The notes under the pieces: generated by a model
Databases searched by the model: none
What the model saw: the letters and a program-made list of their open reading frames with translations, nothing else
What the model was told of the DNA's origin: nothing
Shown here: piece by piece, positions 6,709 to 10,211 of the stretch
How positions within the stretch are numbered: the first letter of the stretch is position 1
Layout: each line of letters opens with the position of its first letter
Translations under genes and position numbers: made by a program
NCBI GenBank assembly: GCA_902803265.1
Contig: CADCPD010000163.1
Span: 1-10,211 of the forward strand
Source: an uncultured bacterium
GTDB taxonomy: Bacteria; Cyanobacteriota; Vampirovibrionia; Gastranaerophilales; Gastranaerophilaceae
DNA: 10,211 nucleotides
Reading direction: 5' to 3'

Positions 6709-7653
6709 TTAGTGTTTTAGGCTTAATTTTTGGAAAATTTCATCAAATTTATTTTGAACTTTTTCAAAAGCCTCAATTATAATAGGATCAAATTGTTTTT
6801 TACTTGAGCCTTTAATTATTTCAACGCTTTTATCGTGGGAGAAATTTTCTTTATAAACTCTAGTTTCACGAAGAGCATCGTAAACATCGCAAAGAGCAAT
6901 AATTCTTGCGCTTAGAGGAATATCTTCGCCGGCTTTGTTATCAGGATATCCTGTACCGTCGTATCTTTCGTGATGGAATCGTACAACGTCTTTTGCCATT
7001 TTTATAAATGGTGTATTTTTTATTTTTTCTAACATTTTATAACCTAACGAAGCATGAGTTTTTATATCTTCAAATTCAGCTTCTGTTAATTTATCGGGTT
7101 TTGTTAAAATTTTATCGGTAATTTGAGTTTTACCTATATCGTGTAATACGCTTGCTAATTCAAGGTTTTTTATAAATTCTGAATCAATTTTTAGATTTTC
7201 GTTAGATTGTTGAAGTTCTGTCGCCAAAACTCTTGCATAAGCTTTCATTCTTTCTAAGTGTCTGTATGAGCCGTTATCTTTTACCTGAACGTGTCTGAAC
7301 GATGATAATATATCTTCCAAAGATTTTTCTTTTGTTAATGCATCTTTTATAGTACTTCTTATTTTATCTGCACTTGCGGGTAAAATTATATAGTCTAGAA
7401 TTCCATCCGCATAAAATTTTACAACTTCATCAACGCTTGGATTTGTTGTCATTACAATAATTTTCTTTTCTTTTAATTTTTCACATTCATTAGAGAACTT
7501 ATTTGATAATAGAACCAAATCAATATCTGAATTAAAAGTTAAACTAACATCTTCCTCGTTAGATGCGGTTTTTATTTCATATCCGCTTAAGGATAAAATC
7601 ATACTTAAAATTTTTAAATTTGTTTCATTATCATCAACTATTAAAAGTTTCAT
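6709..7653 (-). CDS. HD-GYP domain protein with degenerate receiver domain
   Basis: The 314-residue protein is a receiver-like domain (1 to about 115), a short coiled linker, and an HD-GYP domain (about 125-300) of the cyclic-di-GMP phosphodiesterase family. In the receiver the acidic pair D7-D8 is kept. The beta3 strand reads DLVLLS, so S50 sits where the phospho-accepting Asp is expected, and L91 precedes P92 where the conserved Lys of the KP motif is expected. The HD-GYP metal and signature residues look complete: LHDIGK (H171, D172), TH (H200), HHERYDGTGYP (H227, H228 to P237), and RIIALCDVYDA (D256). A phosphorylation-independent or protein-bound input is inferred. The start is ATG 7653, with AAAAGGGG four to five bases upstream. 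It is divergent from the ACT gene and ends with no spacer against the GT4 gene. Cleavage of c-di-GMP to pGpG or GMP is the family activity, not shown here. Confidence 0.92.
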   Translation of the reverse strand: MKLLIVDDNETNLKILSMILSLSGYEIKTASNEEDVSLTFNSDIDLVLLSNKFSNECEKLKEKKIIVMTTNPSVDEVVKFYADGILDYIILPASADKIRSTIKDALTKEKSLEDILSSFRHVQVKDNGSYRHLERMKAYARVLATELQQSNENLKIDSEFIKNLELASVLHDIGKTQITDKILTKPDKLTEAEFEDIKTHASLGYKMLEKIKNTPFIKMAKDVVRFHHERYDGTGYPDNKAGEDIPLSARIIALCDVYDALRETRVYKENFSHDKSVEIIKGSSKKQFDPIIIEAFEKVQNKFDEIFQKLSLKH

Positions 7654-7666
7654 AAAACCCCTTTTA

Positions 7667-7689
7667 TATGATAGAATAATATTATCATA
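7667..7689. promoter_or_regulatory. Mirrored -10 boxes between HD-GYP and ACT genes
   Basis: TATGATA (7667-7673) and TATCATA (7683-7689) form an inverted repeat with nine bases between. Each arm reads TATGAT on one strand and matches five of six -10 consensus bases. The predicted starts are about 7679 for the + strand (leader about 42 bases, with GAGG before ATG 7721) and about 7677 for the - strand (leader about 24 bases, with GGGG before ATG 7653). Matching -35 boxes are poor, so an activator or an operator function of the repeat is possible. Confidence 0.42.
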
Positions 7690-7720
7690 ATTTAAGATTT
7701 AATACAAATGAGGCGTTAAT

Positions 7721-7999
7721 ATGGATGAAGATAGAATTATAGTTACTGTATCCGGAACTGATAAAGTTGGTATTGTTGCCAGAGTTACTACGGTACTTGC
7801 TAAATACGAAGTAAATATAGAAGATATGAAACAAACACTTATGCAAGGTCATTTTGTAATGTTTTTGTTAGGAAATATAAAAGAATCAAAATATGCATTT
7901 AAAGATATAAAAAATGCAATGATTGAACTTGGCAATGAAATGGAAATGGAAATTTGGGTTCAAAGAAAAGGCATTTTTGACCGAATGCATATGGTTTAA
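7721..7999 (+). CDS. ACT domain-containing protein (UPF0237 family)
   Basis: This 92-residue protein consists of one ACT domain (beta-alpha-beta-beta-alpha-beta) and matches the UPF0237 group of stand-alone ACT proteins, usually about 90 residues. Family features seen are the opening strand RIIVTVSGTDKVGIVARVT (5-23), VNIEDMKQTLMQGHFVM (31-47), and the closing IWVQRKGIFDRMHMV (78-92). The conserved IFD-MH end is characteristic. ACT domains bind small ligands, often amino acids, and commonly regulate partner enzymes. No ligand or partner is established for this group, and no neighbouring gene suggests one. The start is ATG 7721, with GAGG at 7710-7713 seven bases upstream. It forms a single-gene unit ended by the hairpin at 8007-8042. 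Confidence 0.9.
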   Translation: MDEDRIIVTVSGTDKVGIVARVTTVLAKYEVNIEDMKQTLMQGHFVMFLLGNIKESKYAFKDIKNAMIELGNEMEMEIWVQRKGIFDRMHMV

Positions 8000-8006
8000 A
8001 ATCTGT

Positions 8007-8042
8007 AAAAAAAAAGACGGTTTTTATAAACCGTCTTTTTTT
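8007..8042. terminator. Bidirectional intrinsic terminator between ACT gene and tdk
   Basis: GACGGTTT (8016-8023) pairs with AAACCGTC (8028-8035) around a TTAT loop. A run of at least seven A bases before it pairs with the T run 8036-8042, for a stem of up to 15 bp. Read on the + strand it follows the ACT stop by eight bases. Read on the - strand it follows the tdk stop at 8056 and also ends in U residues. One element therefore serves both convergent genes. Confidence 0.92.
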
Positions 8043-8055
8043 ATGAAAAACTTTT

Positions 8056-8679
8056 CTAAAATTTTATAAGTTTTAAGCTGTTTTTTTCTTTTTCACGTCT
8101 TTTTTCAGCTTCTGCATCAGGTAATTCGTAACATTTTATACATCTTGCTTCATATGTTTCGTCTCCGCCAATCATAATTAATGGAGAATTCTTATCGGCA
8201 GGTTTACCGTTAATTAATCTTTGAGTTCTTGTAGCATGGTCAGAACCACATTTCATACAAACAGCATGCAATTTATCAACCTGAGTTGCGATACACATTA
8301 ATTGAGGCATTGAACCAAACGTATCACCTTTAAAATCTAAGTCCAAACCTGTTCCTATAACTTTTTTGCCTTCATTCATTAATTGTGTAATAACTTTAGT
8401 AATATTCTCATCAAAGAACTGTAATTCATCTATAGCAACGATTTCATCATCAGGTTTAACCACGCTCAAAATTTGAATTGAATGTTTAACTTTAACCGCT
8501 TCAAGCCATAAACCATTACGAGATTCAATATAATCACCCTTAGTTCTTGTATCAACATCAGGAGAAATAACTTTAACTTTTTTCTTAGCTATAATACATC
8601 TTCTGATACGTCTTAATAATTCCTCAGTTTTACCGCAGCTCATTGGCCCTGTAATCAACTCAAAACAATACCCTTGCAT
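8056..8679 (-). CDS. tdk: Thymidine kinase (TK1-like, type II)
   Basis: Thymidine kinase phosphorylates thymidine to dTMP with ATP in the pyrimidine salvage pathway. Numbering from ATG 8679 (207 residues, normal for the family), the protein shows the P-loop GPMSCGKTEELLRR (11-24), a VISPDVDTR segment (37-45), the catalytic loop AIDELQFFD (E85), GTGLDLDFKG (109-118), and the lasso-domain zinc site from CMKC (C141, C144) and CIKC (C180, C183), with YEARC next to it. The P-loop has Ser-Cys where Phe/Tyr-Ser is usual, and the catalytic loop has Leu where Ala is usual. Both are mild variants. In-frame ATGs at 8706 and 8688 are less likely starts. AAAGGGG (complement of about 8689-8695) is nine bases before ATG 8679, touches ATG 8688 directly, and lies downstream of ATG 8706, which has no SD. 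The gene ends at the shared terminator 8007-8042. Confidence 0.94.
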   Translation of the reverse strand: MQGYCFELITGPMSCGKTEELLRRIRRCIIAKKKVKVISPDVDTRTKGDYIESRNGLWLEAVKVKHSIQILSVVKPDDEIVAIDELQFFDENITKVITQLMNEGKKVIGTGLDLDFKGDTFGSMPQLMCIATQVDKLHAVCMKCGSDHATRTQRLINGKPADKNSPLIMIGGDETYEARCIKCYELPDAEAEKRREKEKNSLKLIKF

Positions 8680-8720
8680 TGTTCCCATCCCCTTTATAAT
8701 TCCCATGATTTGTTAACTAA

Positions 8721-8749
8721 ATTATATAACTCAAACAAAAGGCATGCAA
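8721..8749 (-). promoter_or_regulatory. Putative sigma70 promoter of tdk
   Basis: On the minus strand TTGCAT (8749-8744) and a perfect TATAAT (8726-8721) are 17 bp apart. The predicted RNA start is near 8714, which gives a leader of about 35 bases to ATG 8679 with the GGGG SD inside it. ATG 8706 would be only about eight bases from the RNA start, which supports the shorter protein. Confidence 0.6.
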
Positions 8750-8846
8750 GAATGTTACTAAAAAATATTAAATAAAAAAAATAAAACCGACTATATCAAA
8801 CAGCCGGCAATTAAACCACGTATTAGAAGAGAGGAATTAGAAATTC

Positions 8847-8864
8847 TGTGAATTTTAATTCACA
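8847..8864. promoter_or_regulatory. 18-bp palindrome resembling an ARG box
   Basis: TGTGAATT (8847-8854) and AATTCACA (8857-8864) are perfect inverted arms around a TT centre. The 18 bases fit the E. coli-type ArgR operator consensus (TGAAT-four A/T-ATTCA core with flanks). The core is also TGTGA-N8-TCACA, two bases wider than a CRP site. A second inverted repeat, GAATT-AGA-AATTC (8834-8846), abuts it on the left. No arginine gene is in the window, and palindromes of this size arise by chance in AT-rich DNA, so the regulator is unknown. Confidence 0.3.
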
Positions 8865-8952
8865 TTATATATATTCCCCAGTTTTTAAGTTTTATAACAG
8901 TTTTAAAAATTTTTTTGAAATTTCGTTACAAATTTTAATAAATAGAGTGTTA

Positions 8953-8984
8953 AAAAAGAGGATTATGATATTAATCCTCTTTTT
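8953..8984. terminator. Bidirectional intrinsic terminator after the 118-residue gene
   Basis: GAGGATTA (8958-8965) pairs with TAATCCTC (8972-8979) around a six-base loop. The A run before and the T run after extend the stem to about 13 bp. On the minus strand it begins about 23 bases past the stop of the 9008-9364 gene and ends in U residues, so it should terminate that gene. It would work on the + strand too. Confidence 0.85.
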
Positions 8985-9007
8985 ACAACTATCTTAAATA
9001 TCTCTAA

Positions 9008-9364
9008 TTATAAAAATCTTTGTGTTTCATTGTATAAAGCTGTAGATAAATCTGCAGACGTTTCAAGAGTCGGATAATTTTGTTTAAAGTGATTTACATC
9101 AAAAGTACCTAAATATGAAAGCAGACGACCTACGATATCATCATAGCCTTCAAATTTTGTTACCAAGTTATTTACATAATTAGTTACGTAATCTCGTATT
9201 TGATAATCCTCAAAAGCAATTTGAGAAGATTGGAAAGAATCTGTTTCAACAGGTTGTTCTTCTTCCGGAACAGCAATTGCTTCCGGATTTTCTGTTGTAT
9301 CTTCTATAGGAATTATTGGTTGAATTGTTGTTGTTGGATCAATCGGATCAATACTATAAACCAT
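9008..9364 (-). CDS. Hypothetical acidic protein, 118 residues
   Basis: I do not recognise this protein. The start is firm: GGAGG lies six bases upstream of ATG 9364. Residues 1-45 are low-complexity and rich in Pro, Ile, Thr and Glu, with short repeats (IDPIDP, then PIIPIEDT, then PEEEQPVE), and are probably disordered. Residues about 46-118 look folded and mainly helical, with regularly spaced aromatics (FEDYQIRDYVTNYVNN, then FEGYDDIVGRLLSYLG, then a C-terminal helix). There are no cysteines, no signal peptide and no membrane span. The net charge is clearly negative. It is a single-gene unit, divergent from tyrS, with its own terminator at 8953-8984. An adaptor, inhibitor or surface role would be guesswork. 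The strong SD and terminator argue that it is a real, expressed gene. Confidence 0.72.
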   Translation of the reverse strand: MVYSIDPIDPTTTIQPIIPIEDTTENPEAIAVPEEEQPVETDSFQSSQIAFEDYQIRDYVTNYVNNLVTKFEGYDDIVGRLLSYLGTFDVNHFKQNYPTLETSADLSTALYNETQRFL

Positions 9365-9432
9365 AAAGTGCCTCCAATTTTTAATACTCTCTCTGTACTT
9401 TATTCCACATTTTTCAAAAAAAATCTCAAAAA

Positions 9433-9463
9433 TTGGGTATTTGTTAATTTTTTTTGCTATAAT
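9433..9463 (+). promoter_or_regulatory. Extended -10 promoter of tyrS
   Basis: TGCTATAAT (9455-9463) is a perfect extended -10. The best upstream partner is TTGGGT (9433-9438), 19 bp away and only half consensus. The predicted start is near 9470, leaving a leader of about 27 bases to ATG 9497. That is far too short for a T-box, so tyrS is not under T-box control here. Confidence 0.65.
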
Positions 9464-9496
9464 CTTTTGTAGAACAAATAAAAAGAGGGCGTATTA

Positions 9497-10211
9497 ATGG
9501 TTGAAATAAAAAAAGAATTTTTGGAACAAGCAGAAAAAATTGGAAGAAGTTGCGAAATTTTACCTGGTGGTATTGAAGAATTGGCTCAAAAACTTCAATA
9601 TTCAAAAGAAAATAATAAACCATTAAGAATAAAACTTGGAATGGATCCAACAAGACCTGATTTGCATTTAGGTCACACTGTTGTAATGCGTAAATTAAGA
9701 GAATTTCAAAAGTTAGGTCATAAAATTGTTTTAATTGTTGGCGGAGCAACTGCAATGATAGGTGATCCATCCGGTAAATCTGAAACTCGCCCTGCATTAA
9801 CAAAAGAACAAGTTGAAGAAAATGCCAAAACTTATTTTGAACAAATTTCAAAGGTTCTTGATGTGACAGATGTAGAAGTCGTAAATAATGCTGATTGGCT
9901 TCATAGTATGTCATTTACAGATTTATTAAAACTTGCATCACAAGTAACAGTTGCTCAAATGATGACTAGAGATGATTTTGCAAAAAGATATGCAGAAGGC
10001 AGACCTATTTCTATTCATGAATTTTTCTATCCTTTAATGCAGGCTTATGATTCTGTTGAAATAGATTCTGATATAGAATTTGGAGGAACAGACCAAAGAT
10101 TTAATACTCTTTTAGGTCGTGATATTCAAACAGCTTACGGCAAAAAATATCCGCAAATGGTTATACTTTTACCTCTAATTGAAGGAACAGACGGATTAGT
10201 TAAGATGAGTA
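9497..10211 (+). CDS. tyrS: Tyrosyl-tRNA synthetase, 3'-partial
   Basis: The frame is open from ATG 9497 to the window edge: 238 codons of a protein usually about 400-420 long. TyrRS charges tRNA-Tyr with tyrosine using ATP. Class I features seen are LGMDPTRPDLHLGH (47-60), with HLGH as the HIGH motif, GGATAMIGDPSGKSETR (82-98), NADWL (131-135), FFYPLMQAYDS (176-186), FGGTDQRFN (195-203), and the start of the KMSKS loop (KMS, 236-238), where the window ends. The HLGH form and the sequence around it fit the TyrZ-like branch of bacterial TyrRS rather than the common TyrS branch. GAGGG (9485-9489) is seven bases before the start. The anticodon-binding and S4 parts lie outside the window. The promoter overlaps the divergent upstream region of the 118-residue gene. 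Confidence 0.96.
   Translation, partial: MVEIKKEFLEQAEKIGRSCEILPGGIEELAQKLQYSKENNKPLRIKLGMDPTRPDLHLGHTVVMRKLREFQKLGHKIVLIVGGATAMIGDPSGKSETRPALTKEQVEENAKTYFEQISKVLDVTDVEVVNNADWLHSMSFTDLLKLASQVTVAQMMTRDDFAKRYAEGRPISIHEFFYPLMQAYDSVEIDSDIEFGGTDQRFNTLLGRDIQTAYGKKYPQMVILLPLIEGTDGLVKMS

Larger units (their letters stand above)
8707..9007. other. Gene-poor intergenic region, about 300 bp
   Basis: I find no convincing protein gene here. From left to right it holds the tdk promoter, an A-rich spacer, a pair of adjacent palindromes (8834-8846 and 8847-8864), an AT-rich stretch with three AGTTTT copies beginning at 8880, 8888 and 8899, and the bidirectional terminator at 8953-8984. A TATATT (8870-8875) on the + strand followed by that terminator would allow an RNA of about 100 bases, but there is no good -35 and no recognisable RNA family. 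Confidence 0.6.

Noticed and set aside
8680..8706. A nine-residue longer thymidine kinase
   Set aside because: ATG 8706 lies about eight bases from the predicted RNA start with no SD, and the SD falls inside this stretch in position to serve ATG 8679.
8848..8997. A 49-codon frame on the + strand starting at GTG
   Set aside because: It has no properly spaced SD, the composition is that of random AT-rich DNA, and its 3' end runs through the terminator hairpin.
9464..9496. A T-box or other long leader before tyrS
   Set aside because: The extended -10 leaves only about 27 bases of leader, with no room for specifier and antiterminator stems.
9444..9914. A 156-codon minus-strand frame
   Set aside because: It is antisense to the conserved tyrS coding sequence and has the Leu/Phe/Gln-rich composition typical of a shadow frame.
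1..10211. Defence island, mobile element, CRISPR array, tRNA or rRNA
   Set aside because: I found no transposase, integrase, nuclease, repeat-spacer series or RNA-gene signature. Gene content is housekeeping and carbohydrate-related.

Overview
The window is AT-rich (well under 40 % G+C by eye) and densely packed with bacterial housekeeping and envelope or carbohydrate genes. It uses the standard code, purine-rich Shine-Dalgarno (SD) sites before most genes, sigma70-type -10 boxes and short U-tailed hairpin terminators. The mix (TagA/WecG glycosyltransferase, split transketolase, GH57 alpha-glucanase, HD-GYP regulator, UPF0237 ACT protein, TK1-type thymidine kinase, HLGH-type TyrRS) plus the strong AT bias suggests an uncultured gut bacterium such as the Gastranaerophilales/Melainabacteria branch next to Cyanobacteria. 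That placement is an inference. An AT-rich Clostridia, Elusimicrobia or Brachyspira-like genome is not excluded.

Layout. 1-2142 (+) is one transcription unit: a 5'-truncated TagA/WecG-family glycosyltransferase, the N-terminal half of a split transketolase 1 bp later, and an exported nucleoside/guanine-deaminase-like protein 17 bp later, closed by a terminator at 2163-2193. 2287-2703 (+) is a YjbQ/UPF0047 gene with its own promoter. It faces an unrecognised 165-residue gene (2729-3226, -). 3357-5597 (-) is a GH57 amylase-type enzyme, divergent from a GT4 glycosyltransferase (5644-6708, +) across 46 bp. Both starts lack an SD and sit directly below -10 boxes, so both messages may be leaderless. 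The GT4 stop abuts, with no spacer, the stop of a convergent response-regulator-like HD-GYP gene (6709-7653, -) whose receiver domain has lost its phospho-acceptor. That gene is divergent from an ACT-domain gene (7721-7999, +), with mirrored -10 boxes between them. A bidirectional terminator (8007-8042) separates the ACT gene from thymidine kinase (8056-8679, -). A roughly 330-bp gene-poor stretch follows, holding the tdk promoter, a palindrome resembling an ARG box and a second bidirectional terminator. Then come an unrecognised 118-residue acidic protein (9008-9364, -) and, divergently, the 5' part of tyrS (9497 to the window end, +), cut at its KMSKS loop.

Functionally, the glycosyltransferases and GH57 enzyme point to cell-surface polymer and alpha-glucan metabolism. 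Transketolase, Tdk, TyrRS and YjbQ are central metabolism. HD-GYP implies cyclic-di-GMP turnover. I see no mobile element, CRISPR array, tRNA, rRNA or recognisable defence system. The points most worth a second look are the signal-peptide-bearing deaminase, the degenerate receiver fused to an intact HD-GYP domain, the two possibly leaderless divergent genes, and the two unrecognised small proteins.
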